Assembly (NCBI RefSeq): GCF_030272615.1 | Contig: NC_081406.1 | Coordinates: 400,846,939-400,910,938, forward strand | Reading direction: 5' to 3' | Length of the DNA: 64,000 nt | Source of the DNA: Cryptomeria japonica | Taxonomy: Eukaryota > Streptophyta > Pinopsida > Cupressales > Cupressaceae | The notes under the pieces: generated by a model | Seen by the model: only the letters and a program-made list of their open reading frames with translations | What the model was told of the DNA's origin: nothing | Database searches by the model: none | Position numbers and translations under genes: made by a program | In this document: positions 23,767 to 35,390 of the stretch, piece after piece | Layout of the letters: each line of letters begins with the position of its first letter | Position numbering within the stretch: the first letter of the stretch is position 1

Positions 23767-24150
23767 CCTAGTAAATCCTAATTTTGACTGAGACTTCAAC
23801 CTCTACACTTTGGGAGGAGAAGCAAGTATCTCAACTATTCTGACACAACTAAATGATGATGGGTTAGAGCAACCCATTGCCTTTTTTAGTGACATCCTAA
23901 AGGATTATTAGCTTAAATATAGCTACGTGGAGAACCAAGTCATCACAATTGTTAGAGCAATAAATAAATTCAAACATATGCTCTCTAACAATCAGATTCA
24001 ACTCCTAGTCCCACATGTAGGTGTGGAGGATTTCCTCCTAAACAAGGAAATTGGTGAGAAAAGGGTTGGGTGGATCATTAAGATCATGAAATATGACCTC
24101 AACATTAAAATTACCAAGTTAGTAAGAGGCAGGGGCCTATGTGAATAGTT
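23767..24150 (+). pseudogene. Gypsy A first (dual-type) RNase H remnant
   Basis: Reads NLYTLGGEASISTILTQL, EQPIAFFSDILKDY and YVENQVITIVRAINKFKHML, matching the RNase H that follows RT in Ty3/gypsy elements. The usual catalytic Asp region is degraded. It ends near 24148. Confidence 0.8.
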
Positions 24151-24237
24151 TGTTTCAAATTTTGAAGAGGACCCAAAGATCACCCTTGTACTATAGGAAG
24201 AAGCATAACTAGAAAACAATGATGATGGGTAAACCAG

Positions 24238-25251
24238 TTGGTTGGAGACATGACTGCCTTCTTGAGGGATGGTAGTTACCCTCCTAATTTTGATAGAACT
24301 AAAAGAAGACACTTTGGATGTCAATCTATTATTTATGTATTAGTGGATGACATTTTGTTCAAAAAGGACCTAAATGGAGTCTTACTGAGGTGGATAAAAA
24401 AGGATCAGGTTGGCAGATTACTTGAAGAGTTTTATAAAAGCTCCTTAGGTGGCCATTTTTTTGCTAGGAGCATTTTTATGAAGATAATCAAGGCAAGTTA
24501 CTACTGGCCTTCCTTATTCAGAGATGCACACAAGTGGGTAAGACAATGCAAGGAGTGTGCCTTGTTCTTAGGTAAACAAAGGTTGGATGCCCTTCCTTTT
24601 CATCCCATACAAACTGATCAACCTTTTTCTCAACGGGGTCTAGATTTTATTGGTCCAATCAATCCTTTGTCGTGCTTTGGCCATAGGTGGATTTTGGCCG
24701 CCACAAATTATTTCACAATGTGGATAGAGGCAGTTGCTTTGAAGGATGCAAATGAAAATTTAGTGGTTAAATTCTGAGAGGGAATTGCAAAGAGATTTGG
24801 TGTCCCTTCCACCATTATATCCAATAATGCCAAAGCTTTTGTTCGAGCCCAAATTAGTTTATGTGCAATTCAACATGATGTATATTTGAAGGCATCATAA
24901 AACTACTACCATGAGGGGAGTGGCCTAGTTGAGTCGTCAAATAAGAACCTTATCAGAATCATCAAGAGTAATTTAGATGACAATAAATGGTCTTGGCATT
25001 TGGTTAGGGACAACCCTATGGGTTGATCGGATCACACCTAAGAGAGAAATTGGTGATTCACTCTTCATGTTAGTATATGGAAGAGAAGAAAGGCTTCCCT
25101 TAACTCTTTAATTACCCTCTATTGATTTAGCACACCAACTACAACTCCTAGAGAATGAGGCTATGATAGTTAGGTATGCAGAGCTATTGGAGCTGGAGGA
25201 AGTCAGAAGTAAGGCCATGCAGACCCTTAGTGTCCATAAAGGACATGTCAA
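24238..25251 (+). pseudogene. Gypsy A integrase remnant (split by copia C)
   Basis: The ORF 24238-24777 has the zinc-binding region (GGHFFARSIFMKIIKASYYW with KWVRQCKEC) and the start of the core (RGLDFIGPI, TMWIEAV). Stops follow, then FGVPSTIISNNAKAFV, where the second catalytic Asp reads Asn, and SGLVESSNKNLIRIIKSN, which keeps the Glu region. The C-terminal part ends at VRSKAMQTLSVHKGHV, where copia C is inserted at 25251, and resumes at 32919. It would have inserted the cDNA into the genome; now inactive. Confidence 0.88.
25247..25251. repeat. Target site duplication GTCAA (left copy)
   Basis: GTCAA directly before the copia C 5' LTR, repeated at 32914-32918. Confidence 0.9.
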
Positions 25252-26777
25252 TATTGGCATTATAACAGACAAAGGGAGATTTTTGGCATTTCAATAAGGA
25301 TATTGAGAAGGTTGTTGATGACTATGGATATAACTGATCAAGGATGTTTTACTGTCTTAATATTATTATTTTGTCATTGATGTCAAGAGATTGATTTTCT
25401 AATTTAGTATGATGTTGCCATATCTTGAGAAGTATGATTTGATGAGTATAAAGATGTCGGTAAAAGACACAAAAAGAATGTGATGAATAAGGGGAGGAAT
25501 AAGTTATTCAATGGGCAACTATTACCGAGTTAGACAATGATGAGATCATGATGATTAGATTGTTTTGATATCATACATATGTTATTGGTTGTAAGGTTAA
25601 TACTATACTATGTTACCGAGCAAAGAACCTAGTCAGTAAACCCTAAGGAACCTAGTCGGTAAACCCTAAGGTTATCGCTATCAGTTAATGAAGGCAGTAT
25701 GTCTACCGAGTGAAGTTAAGCATTTATCGAGTTGCAACCGAGTAATAACAGAATGCATTGAATGAATAAAAGCATTATTTAATGAAGGAAGCTACTGAGC
25801 TGGCTATGATTAAATGATTGGTATGTCATGAATGAAGTTTGTTAAAGAATCTATGGCAAAGGAAAATCGGCAGGAAGATCTACAACGCAGATTGAACTGC
25901 AATACCCTAGCACAAGTTCCAAGAAATGTATGCAAGTTCCAAGGTAGGGTAAAACATTTTTAGATTGAAGGATACATTGAACCTGGTCAAAGTTTGAAGA
26001 TCTGATGGCTATGATTGATCATGGGAAATGTGATCAAGGAGATTAAGCAGTTGGTGAATTATTTATAAATAAGGAACTGTTGATAAACAATGTATGCAAG
26101 CAAATGTATGCACAGGGATGCTACATAGTGACTACCAAGCACTGAAGCTTGAAGACCTGTTTGAATAATAGAGTATAGAGCCCAACAGAAGGACAAGATT
26201 AGTTCTATGTCTATATTGTATTGAGTAAATAAGAATCTACTTTAGCATTTTAGATGTGAAGTTGCAGATAGACTTTTATTACTGTTATTTTGTAAAGTGA
26301 TAGAAAATCTCTTAACCGAGTGGACTTAACAGTCTTATTTGTAAAACCCTCTAGCAAGGTGACATTTTGATTGAGTGTTTGAAATCCTTTAACAAGGTCA
26401 CTTCTAACAAGGTGAAGATCTTAACAGATCTGAGGGAAATCCCTTAACCGGGTCACATCTAGCAATGTGTTTGTAATCTTTAACAGGATTTGCTTTCAAC
26501 CGAGCATACTCTAGAAGAGTATATTTCTTAGTGGGTCTGAAATCCCACAGTGGTTTTTCCCTATTTGGGTTTCCACATTAAATATGGTGTTATGAGTGTT
26601 ATGATGTTCATATGCTTTTGAGTTTGCATGTTTAGCAATTTTGGTTATATTATTGAAGTATATGTTACCGAGGTTGAATCTGATGTTTTTATGGAAGAGT
26701 AAGTTTGTATGATTCACCCCCCCCTCTCATCTTATTAGCTTGGAATTTGTACTTAACATTAAGTATTAGAACTATGA
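25252..26777 (+). repeat. Copia C 5' LTR
   Basis: Starts TATTGGCATT (the 3' copy has TGTTGGCATT, so the terminal G has mutated) and ends AGAACTATGA. A run of eight C residues at 26719-26726 lies near its end. It contains a second purine tract and LTR-start copy 29 bp inside (25271-25281). Confidence 0.93.
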
Positions 26778-26779
26778 AT

Positions 26780-26790
26780 TGGTGTCAGAG
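26780..26790 (+). other. Copia C primer binding site
   Basis: TGGTGTCAGAG two bases after the LTR. It differs by one base from the initiator-Met consensus TGGTATCAGAG. Confidence 0.88.
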
Positions 26791-26841
26791 ATTTGGACTC
26801 CAAAAAAATGGTTTAAAGGTACTTGAGGCAAAGATCCAAAG

Positions 26842-28227
26842 ATGTATAAGAGGGATGCACCAAAGCTGAACAAGTCAAGTTTCTCTACATGGCAGAAAAG
26901 GATGAAGCTGCACCTATCAGGAGTTGGAGAATATGCTGTATATTATCTGGAGAATGATTTCATCACACCAAGCACCTATCCATTAACAATGGAAGAGATA
27001 AAGGCAAAGCAAGAACATATCCAAGCAATGATTGAAATAACATTTGCATTGACCGATTCAAATTTTAATGATCTAGAAGGCTGCAATGATGCAAAGGCAA
27101 TGTGGGACAAGCTCATATCTATGTATGGCGGTGATGAACATGTTCAAAGAGAAAAAGTGGACAGTCTAAGAGGACAACTTAAATCTATGAGGATGAATGA
27201 AGGTGAGAACATAACCTAGTACAGTACAAGACTAAAGGAGATTGTCAATCAAATCAAAGGAGCGGGTGGAACCATTGAAGAAAAGGATATAACAAGTAAT
27301 TTGTTAAGAACTCTTCTACCAGCTTATGCAATCCGAGTCTCTGCAATCAATGAATTAAGGTCTGTACCCAATATGCTAGTTTCTTTAGATGCTACTATTG
27401 GTAAGCTACATGCATTTGAGTTAAGTAACTTTGATAACAGTGGGTCATTAGTAAATAAAGTTGAATCTGCATTTAGTTCTTTTCACATTGGTGAATCTGA
27501 TGATTACAATGATAGAATGAGTAAATACACTAAAGGGGATCATAGTGGAGCAAGTGAAAGATTTCACAAGAACATGGAGGAAGTACACAAACTGTATGAG
27601 GAAATCAGAAAGCAAGAAGTGTTTGAAGCACTATTAGCGAGAAGGTTACCGAGAGGCAAAGGTAAGTATAAAGGAAAACTACCTTTGAAATGTTTCAATT
27701 GTGATAAGATAGGACATATGGCTTCTAACTTTCCTGACAAAGATTCTACTGAAAAGAGAGATTACCGAGATGATAGACAGAAATATAATCATTATAGAGG
27801 ACACCGAGACTTCAGAAGAAGAGATAGAAAGTCATGCTTAATAGCCGATGAGGAATCCAATGATGATAAATCAGATGAAACTGATACAGAGGAAGTAGTT
27901 TATGTGGCTATCAAAGATGGATCAGATGAAGAAAGGTATGAAGAAAAATCCCTAATATCTCACATAAATACTAATGATTCTTGGATAATAGATAGTGGAT
28001 GCTCACATCACATGACAAGTGATAAACACAAGTTTGTTATGTTAGAAGACTATGATGGTGGATATGTAAGATTTGGTAATGATGCACCATGTCTAGTAAA
28101 AGGTAAAGGATCCATAACACTTCTTGACAATGCAAAGTGCAATGTTGTTTATTGGGTTGAAGGTTTGAAATACAATTTGTTGAGTGTAGCACAACTAAAC
28201 AATACAGGATACCGAATAGAATTTTAG
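26842..28227 (+). pseudogene. Copia C gag and protease region, interrupted by one stop
   Basis: The start at 26842 opens MYKRDAPKLNKSSFSTWQKR, a UBN2-type Gag beginning. A single TAG at 27217-27219 (probably a former CAG) divides it; the same frame continues to 28227. A zinc knuckle CFNCDKIGHMASNF at about 27691-27732 has lost its last Cys. An acidic stretch leads to the protease active site WIIDSGCSHHM (about 27979-28011) with an intact Asp-Ser-Gly. The frame ends at a TAG (28225-28227), with two more stops before 28330. Particle protein and polyprotein protease; not translatable as one product today. Confidence 0.93.
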
Positions 28228-28329
28228 AAAGGAATTGTCAAAGTTCATGACAAGAATTGAAAGTTAGCTGCTACCGGGACACAAACAAAAGGTAATACAT
28301 TTCATCTTGACTCAACTTAGAATAAGTGT

Positions 28330-30363
28330 TTGTATGCAAAGATAGATGATACCTGGTTATGGCATAAAAGGTTTTGTCATGTAAATTTTGATAATATGAT
28401 CAAAATAAGCAAGAAGCACCGAGTAAGAGGTCTACCGAGTCTTGAAAAACCTGAGAATACTATGTGTCAAGGATTCCAGATGGGTAAAATGATGAGATCA
28501 AGCTTTACAAGTAAGTCCTACACCTCTAAGGGAATTTTAGATCTTGTGCACACTGATCTTTGTGGTCCTATGAAAGTTCAAAGTTATTATGGTGATAAAT
28601 ATTTCATACTATTTGTGGATGACTACTCAAGGATGATGTCAGTTATATTTTTAAAAGAAAAATCAGAAGCTTTTCAAATGTTTAAATGGTACAAGGTAAG
28701 AGTTGAAAATGAAACAGGAAGACAACTGAAATGTCTTAGATCAGATAAAGGAGGAGAGTTCACATCAGATGAGTTCAACTTATTCTGCAATGATCATGGT
28801 ATTAAAAGACAAGTCTCTGCAACAATAACTCCACAACAGAATGGAATTGTTGAGATAAGAAACAAATCTATTGTGGATTGTGCCAGAACCCTGATGATTG
28901 AAAAGAAAGTGCCACAAACATTTTGGAGAGAAGAAATAAGCACAGTAGTTTACACCTTGAATCAAGTACAACTGAAGAAAGGAACTTTGAAGACACCATA
29001 TGAAATCTGGTATGACAAGAAACCCAATGTAAGTTATATTAAAATCTTTGGAAGTAGATGCTATGTACACAAAGATGATAGAAATGGCAAGTTTGATCAG
29101 AAAAGTGAAGAAGGAACATTTCTAGGTTATTCTTCTAGAAGCAAAGCATTTAAATGTTTGATCAAATCATCTGCCAAAATAGTAGAAAGTGCAAATGTGA
29201 AAATTGATGAATTTGCAAAAAGAAATGATGAAGGAAACTCCAAAGAACTAGAAGATTATGATGAATTTGTCTATGTTCAACCGACAAGTCCTACCGAGAA
29301 AATTGAAGAAGGAAATGAAGAGAATATTCAGTTACCGAGTGATGAAGAAGATCATACAGAGCCTACCGAGCCTCTATTATCCAAGTATGTCAAAAGACAT
29401 CATGCATCAAGTCAGATTATAGGAGATAAGGATGATCCAGTGATGACAAGGAACAAATTGAGACAGAACACATGTCTGATATCTGAATTTGAACCAAGAA
29501 TAGTGAAAGAGGCATTTAACAGTGAAGATTGGATAAATTCTATGACAGAAGAGATTGATCAAATCAAGAAGAATTACACATGGACTCTAATCCCAAGACC
29601 GAAGGACAAAAATGTAATCGGTACAAAGTGGATTTTCAGAAACAAGCTAAATGAAAAAGGTGAGGTCATTCAAAATAAAGCAAGACTAGTTTGCAAAGGT
29701 TATGCCCAAGAAGAAGGAATTGATTATGGTGAGACTTTTGCACCTATGGCAAGACTTGAAGGAGTAAGAACATTGTTGGCATATGCTTCTTACAAGAATT
29801 TCAAGGTATATCAAATGGATGTCAAATCTGCATTTATGAATGGTATATTAGAAGAAGAAGTTTTTATTGAACAACCTGAAGGATTTGTTGAAGACAAGAG
29901 TAAAGACGAGGTATGTAAATTGAACAAAGCCTTATATGGTCTGAAACAAGCACCTAGAGTGTGGTATGAAAGATTTCACTCTTATTTAATGAAGATTGGT
30001 TTTATAAGAATAGGTGAAAACAACAATATGTACATGAAGAATGATGAAAATGGAATACTGATCTCAGCCATATTTGTTGATGATATTATCTTTTATGGAA
30101 ATGAATCTCTATGTAAGAACTTTGGAAATGAAATGAGCAAAGAATTTGAGATGTCATTAATCGGTGAGATAAAGTATTTTATAGGTTTAGAAATACTACA
30201 AATGAAGAATGAGATTTTCATTACTCAATCCAAGTACATAAAGGAAATCTTGAAGAAATTTGGAATGGAGGATTCAAAACCAGTAAGTACTCCTATGACT
30301 ACCAACTATAAACTATCAAAGAATGATTTGCATCTATTGATGAGACACTTTACTGATCCATGA
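28330..30363 (+). pseudogene. Copia C integrase and reverse transcriptase (677-codon open frame)
   Basis: The longest open frame in the window and in frame with gag. It starts with the GAG-pre-integrase motif WLWHKRFCHVNFDNM (residues about 10-24). The integrase core follows with HTDLCGPM (about 75), VDDYSRM, SDKGGEF and a Glu in the NGIVEIRNKS region. RT begins near residue 417 (TWTLIPRPKDKNVIGTKW) with ARLVCKGYAQEEGIDY, YQMDVKSAFMNGILEEE, ALYGLKQAPRVWY and the catalytic FVDDIIF (about residue 583). The frame is lost near 30325, just before DETLY, and continues in the next frame. Key catalytic residues look intact, so loss of function comes from the frameshift and neighbouring stops. Confidence 0.95.
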
Positions 30364-31022
30364 TTGGAAAGCTACAATATGTTGTTCATAGCAGGCCAGA
30401 TATAGCACATGTAGTAGGTATAGTTGCAAGATTCTTTGCAGATCCTAAGGAAACACACATGACGACAATCAAGAGAATTTTCAGATACTTGAAAGGGACT
30501 GAGGATTATGGCTTAGTATATCAGAAAGGAAATGACTTTGATTTAAAATTTTATACTGATGTTGATTGGGAAGGCAAAATTGATGACAGGAAAAGCACAA
30601 GTGGAGGAGCTTTCTTTTTAGGAGAAAGACTAGTGAGTTGGCTTAGCAAGAAACAAGGATGTGTTTCACAGTCAACAACAGAAGCTGAATACGTTGCTGC
30701 AACATTGAATTGTACAAACATAGCATGGATCAAACAACTATTGGAAGGTATACATGAGAAAGTTATCAAGCCTGTAACTATATTTTGTGACAATAGTAGT
30801 GCCATTAACATTTCAAAGAATCCTGTTATGCACTCTAAGACAAAGCACATCTCTATCAAATATCATTATCTTAGAGAAGAAGCTCAAGAGAAGAAAGTGG
30901 TGTTGGAATATGTTAGCACAAAGGAACAAATAGCATATATCTTCACCAAGCCACTGCCAAGGGACACTTTTGAGTATCTTAGAAGTAATTTAGGGGTCCT
31001 ACCCCTATCTTCCATTCACTGA
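30360..31022 (+). pseudogene. Copia C RNase H domain (frameshifted C-terminus of pol)
   Basis: This continues pol in another frame after the shift near 30325; a TGA near 30354 separates it from the upstream part. It reads MIGKLQYVVHSRPDIAHVVG, then RIFRYLKGTEDYGLVY, TDVDWEGKIDDRKSTSGG, SQSTTEAEYVAA and CDNSSAINISKNPV. These are the Asp, Glu and Asp blocks of the copia RNase H. The end FEYLRSNLGVL is the usual copia pol terminus. It would degrade RNA in the RNA-DNA hybrid. Confidence 0.93.
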
Positions 31023-31374
31023 CCAAGTTCGATGAAGGCATCAATTAGATAACTCTATAGAATATCTTTTAGGAGATTTTCTAAAAGTGTGCAGGAAACA
31101 AATACAAGAAACACGTATTGAAGACATAAATGCTCTGACCGAGACTAAGTTGACACACAACAACAAGAAATCACATCATACAGAAAGAAATTATGTTTTA
31201 GTTCTTTACTTTTTGGCATTGTTGTCAAAGAGGGAGAAGACTGAAGAAAAGAAAGACTGAAGGAAAGAGGAGAAGACTAATGTATGGGGGAGAATTCTGA
31301 TGAAAAGAGGATTTCAGAATCCTACACCAATCTGAATCAATTAGGTCAAATCAATTGGTTTTTCCATCAATGCC
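31023..31374 (+). other. Copia C 3' untranslated region
   Basis: About 350 bases between the pol stop and the polypurine tract, purine-rich (GAAGA, AAAGAGG). No coding seen. Confidence 0.8.
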
Positions 31375-31385
31375 AAAGGGGGAGA
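31375..31385 (+). other. Copia C polypurine tract
   Basis: AAAGGGGGAGA, one base before the TGTTGGCAT start of the 3' LTR. Confidence 0.9.
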
Positions 31386-31386
31386 T

Positions 31387-32913
31387 TGTTGGCATTATAA
31401 CAAACAAAGGGAGATTGTTGGCATTTCAATAAGGATATTGAGAAGGTTGTTGATGATTATGGATATAACTGATCAAGGATGTTTTACTGTCTTAATATTA
31501 TTATTTTGTCATTGATGTCAAGAGATTAATTTTCTAATTCAGTATGATGTTGCCATATCTTGAGAAGTATGATTTGATGAGTATAAAGATGTCGGTAAAA
31601 GACACAAAAAGAATGTGATGAATAAGGGGAGGAATAAGTTATTCAATGGGCAACTATTACCGAGTTAGACAATGATGAGATCATGATGATTAGATTGTTT
31701 TGATATCATACATATGTTATTGGTTGTAAGGTTAATACTATACTATGTTACCAAGCAAAGAACCTAGTTGGTAAACCCTAAGGAACCTAGTCGGTAAACC
31801 CTAAGGTTATCGCTATCGGTTAATGAAGGCGGTATGTCTACCGAGTGAAGTTTAGTATTTACCGAGTTGCAACCGAGTAATAATAGAATGCATTGAATGA
31901 ATAAAAACATTATTTAATGAAGGAAGCTACTGAGCTGGCTATGATTAAATGATTGATATGTTGTGAATGAAGTTTATTAAAGAATCTATGGCAAAGGAAA
32001 ATCGGCAGGAAGATCTACAACGCAGATTGAACTGCAATACCCTAGCACAAGTTCCAAGAAATGTATGCAAGTTCCAAGGCAGAGTAAAACATTTTCAAAT
32101 CAAAGGATACATTGATCCTAGTCAAAGTTTGAAGATCTGATGGATATGTTTGATCATGGGAAATGTGATCAAGGAGATTAAGCGGTTGGTGAATTATTTA
32201 TAAATAAGGAACTGGTGATAAACAATGTATGCGGGCAAGTGTATGCACAGGGATGCTACATAGTGATTACTGAGCACTGAAGCTTGAAGACCTATTTGAA
32301 TAATAAAGTATAGAGCCCAGCAGATGGACAAGATTAGTTCTATGTCTATATTGTATTGAGCAAATAGGAATCTGCTTTAGCATTTTAGATGTGAAGTTGC
32401 AGATAGATTTTTATTACTGTTATTTTGTAAAGTGACATAAAATCTCTTAACCGAGTGGACTTAACAGTCTTATTTGTAAAACCCTCTAGCAAGGTGACAT
32501 TTTGATTGAGTGTTTGAAATCCTTTAACAAGGTCACTTCTAACAAGGTGAAGATCTTAACAGATCTAAGGGAAATCCCTTAACCGGGTCACATCTAGCAA
32601 TGTGTTTGTAATCTTTAACAGGATTTGCTTTCAACCGAGCATACTCTAGAAGAGTATATTTCTTAGTGGGTCTGAAATCCCACAGTGGTTTTTCCCTATT
32701 TGGGTTTCCACATTAAATATGGTGTTATGAGTGTTATGATTTTCATATGCTTTTGAGTTTGCATGTTTAGAAGTTTTGGTTATATTACTGAAGTATATGT
32801 TACCGAGGTTGAATCTAATGTTTTTATGGAAGAGTAAGTTTGTATGATTCACCCCCCCCCTCTTATCTTATTAGCTTGGCATCTGTACTTAACATTAAGT
32901 ATCAGAACTATTA
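31387..32913 (+). repeat. Copia C 3' LTR
   Basis: 1527 bp, nearly identical to 25252-26777. It begins TGTTGGCATT and ends AGAACTATTA before GTCAA (32914-32918). The second purine tract and TGTTGGCAT start lie at 31406-31424. Confidence 0.94.
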
Positions 32914-32918
32914 GTCAA

Positions 32919-33150
32919 AAGGTTTTTTAACAAAAAATCCAGTCATAGGACCTTAAGGGTTGGTGACCTTATCCTAAAGTGGGATGTTGAACAAGCTAAA
33001 CCAGGATGGCCCTCCAAATTTGATGCAATTTGGAGTGATCCACATGTCATCACCAACGACAAGGAGGCAAATTCTTTCCACCTATCTAGGCTTAGTGGTG
33101 AAGCCCTCCCCATTGTAGTCAATGACATCCACCTTAAAGCCTGTGCTTGA
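32919..33150 (+). pseudogene. Gypsy A pol C-terminus, right side of the copia C insertion
   Basis: Starting within the GTCAA copy, the frame resumes as KRFFNKKSSHRTLRVGDLIL and KWDVEQAKPGWPSKFDAIW, ending IHLKACA and a stop near 33150. This is the conserved C-terminal tail of plant gypsy integrases. It joins in frame to HKGHV before the insertion. It is open for about 75 codons, unlike the rest of this pol. Confidence 0.88.
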
Positions 33151-34312
33151 GGCGATTTTGGCCTTGTAAATAATTTTCCCAATTTTTTCAAGAAGTGCAC
33201 AAGCATAAGCCATTCTTTCCTAGAATGGCAAATTTTTGATGTTTTGTAGCTTGCAGGGGCAGTGATTTCTTATCTTTTTTCAATCTTGACTTTGTGCCCA
33301 ATGGATCTCTTAGGCTACTAGTCTTGTGCCGAGAAGGCTTGCCACCCCTCTCAGATGTCATAAATGTTGACCATTTTTGTGTCAACCTTATCCATGTAGA
33401 CAATCGATCTGAGATATCTGCACTGGCTAAAAACCTTGTTAAAATCCCTAAGGCCTAAAACCCTAAATACTTAAGGCTTTTGCCTTAACCTTTTTCAGCC
33501 TTATTCTTTTTGTTTGTTGACTAGCATGAGAGGTCATTTCACTTAATTTTATCTGCTGGAGGGTCCCTTCTTCATGGAAGGATGGGCCCTTTCACTTGCT
33601 ACTAGTTGGTGGGAGTTCTTTTTTATCACTCATCGCAGAGTTGGGAACTTTCCACTTTTGTTCCCTACTATGACTATTCTACTTTTGTGCAACACTCTAA
33701 TGAGTGATATGGCTAGGAGGAAAAGAATTTGTTATTGCTAGAGTTTTCCTATCGCTCTTTCCACATAAACTAGAACAATGCTACATTTAGTGACTATTCC
33801 ACTTTGTACAACATGATGAGGAGTGATGTGGCCAACAATATGAAGGATGGGTTGTTATTGTTGTTTTGTAATGATCAGGAACTAGGTCCCACCCTTGGTT
33901 GTGATACAAAAAGGAGGGATCATGGTGGGGACCCCTTTGTGAAATAGGAATGGTTTGTTGGTGGTGAAAGGTAAAGAAAATATTATCGTTGTTTCGTGAA
34001 GAGGAAGACAGTTGGCAGGGTCCACCTTGCAAAACTACAATGTGGGCAATGCAGGGTTAAGTAAAATATTATCACTATTTTGCAAAAGTCAAAAACTATG
34101 TTACATTCTTGGCTACATAATAGCGACGAGGCTCGTGGGGCTAGTTGATTTAATAGTTAATCAGCATCGTCTGATTTCACTAGAGAACTAGATTGACAAC
34201 CATGTTTTAAACTTCTTTTACGAGGATTTTGAAGACCTCATGGCACAATGTCTGCCATCCACCTACGTGTGAAGAGGAGGATCAGGGGGCCCAATTTCAA
34301 ACCTGGAGAGTT
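33151..34312 (+). other. Gypsy A 3' untranslated region and unresolved LTR start
   Basis: No gene recognised. The 3' LTR must begin somewhere here, because its homology to the left LTR starts only where the left copy is truncated. A purine-rich stretch AGGAGGAAAAGAA at about 33715-33727 followed by TTTGTTATTG is one candidate tract. Two related blocks (GACTATTC..ACTTT..GTGCAACA at about 33670 and 33793) show an internal duplication. Confidence 0.5.
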
Positions 34313-35285
34313 TGTCAAATTTTTCTGCCCAAAGTGGTTGTCGACTTGATGGATCAAAAATCAATTTTTGCCCCTATCGGTGGCCCATATCAAATCAAAT
34401 TTATCCCAACCACTTTTAGATGGTTGTCATTACTCCACCTTGACTTTGAAGAGGATTTTCATATGCTGACCTTGCCCATTTATTGTAGAATGAATACTTT
34501 TGGGCTGGTAGAGGACATTCAGACACCATTCATGCAGGGATTCTCCCTTTTTTCAAGGATTGTTGCTCTTTCCCAATTTTGGGAGATTTTTTCAAACACG
34601 CAACCATCAGATCAATCCATCTGATCTGATCCTCTCTTTTTTGTAACCAAACCCTAGTTAGTTAGGGTTTCTGAGCCTAGTCTTTTCATCTTAGTTATGC
34701 CTTATCTATAAAGGAAAATTTTGTAACTCTTTCTAGGGGTCCTCTCCTTGTTTCTCTTATAGAAACTCATACTTTCTACAAATGTAAACTTTTCCTTGCC
34801 TTTATATCAATTAAATTGTTTGTCTTGTCTCTTTTCAATTCAAATATTCTATTTAATGCATTTTACCTATTTATCTGAATGTGTTCTTTTCTGATTCTTA
34901 GTTTATGTGATTGTGTTAGCACCCTTGTAGACATTGTCTGTGAATTGATTTTAGTTCCCCTTTTTATCTTATAGGATTCTAACCTTTGCATTTTCTTTGA
35001 GAGTTGATTAGGATAGGAAATTGTGCTTATCTTTGGGTAGTTTTCATTGATGTCTTTTGTAGTTATGGGTAAGGAGTATCAACTTTTGATCTAGGTGCAC
35101 CACCTTTTTTCCCTATCAATGTTCCTTCTCCCCTTTTCCCCTCAGATCATTAGAATAGGTTTAATAAGTGTTGGGTTGGTCCAACACTGTGCCCTAATTG
35201 ATAATGAAGTCGACCTTCTTTAGAGACTCAACCTCGCATGTTCAAGGTCACACAATTGGAGGTTGTTTCCATGTCTCACAAGGTT
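34313..35285 (+). repeat. Gypsy A 3' LTR (part homologous to the left copy)
   Basis: Matches 14819-15750 along its length with many substitutions. It is clearly older than the copia C and LARD LTR pairs. The end is taken at CTCACAAGG near 35282, where the homology stops. Confidence 0.8.
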
Positions 35286-35390
35286 GTTTCAATCTTATTT
35301 GTAGTTTGTATATTGTTGTTACAGTCAATTTTAGATTCAAGTTTGAAATCCCAACCTTTTGTAGCATTTCAATTATCATTTCCATGTAGC

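Larger units (their letters stand above)
25252..32913 (+). mobile_element. Copia C, near-complete Ty1/copia retrotransposon
   Basis: A 7662 bp element with two LTRs of about 1.53 kb (25252-26777 and 31387-32913), an initiator-Met-like primer site, a polypurine tract and target duplication GTCAA. Coding order is Gag, protease, integrase, RT, RNase H, which is typical of Ty1/copia. Only a handful of stops and one frameshift interrupt about 4.2 kb of coding, and the LTRs differ at about 6 of the first 170 positions. It is therefore much younger than its gypsy A host. Copia C lies in the end of the gypsy A pol, whose frame is continuous when the element and one target copy are left out. Confidence 0.95.
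14819..35285 (+). mobile_element. Gypsy A, decayed Ty3/gypsy (Tat-like) element hosting four insertions
   Basis: A plus-strand Ty3/gypsy element recognised from LTR homology (14819-15750 against 34313-35285) and polyprotein remnants in the order Gag, protease, archaeal-type RNase H, RT, RNase H, integrase. All genes carry many stops and frameshifts. The left LTR is broken by copia B, whose right end is at 14818; the leader holds a solo LTR and an inverted-repeat unit; pol is split by copia C. The 5' start of the element lies outside the window. The primer site was not identified, and the start of the 3' LTR is unresolved. Confidence 0.8.

Noticed and set aside
26511-26717. 68-residue frame repeated at 32646-32852
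   Set aside because: Same position of the two copia C LTRs, minus strand; LTR duplication and not a conserved gene.
28780-29070. Minus-strand 96-residue frame
   Set aside because: Antisense shadow of the copia C integrase.
30551-30859. Minus-strand 102-residue frame
   Set aside because: Antisense shadow of the copia C RNase H.
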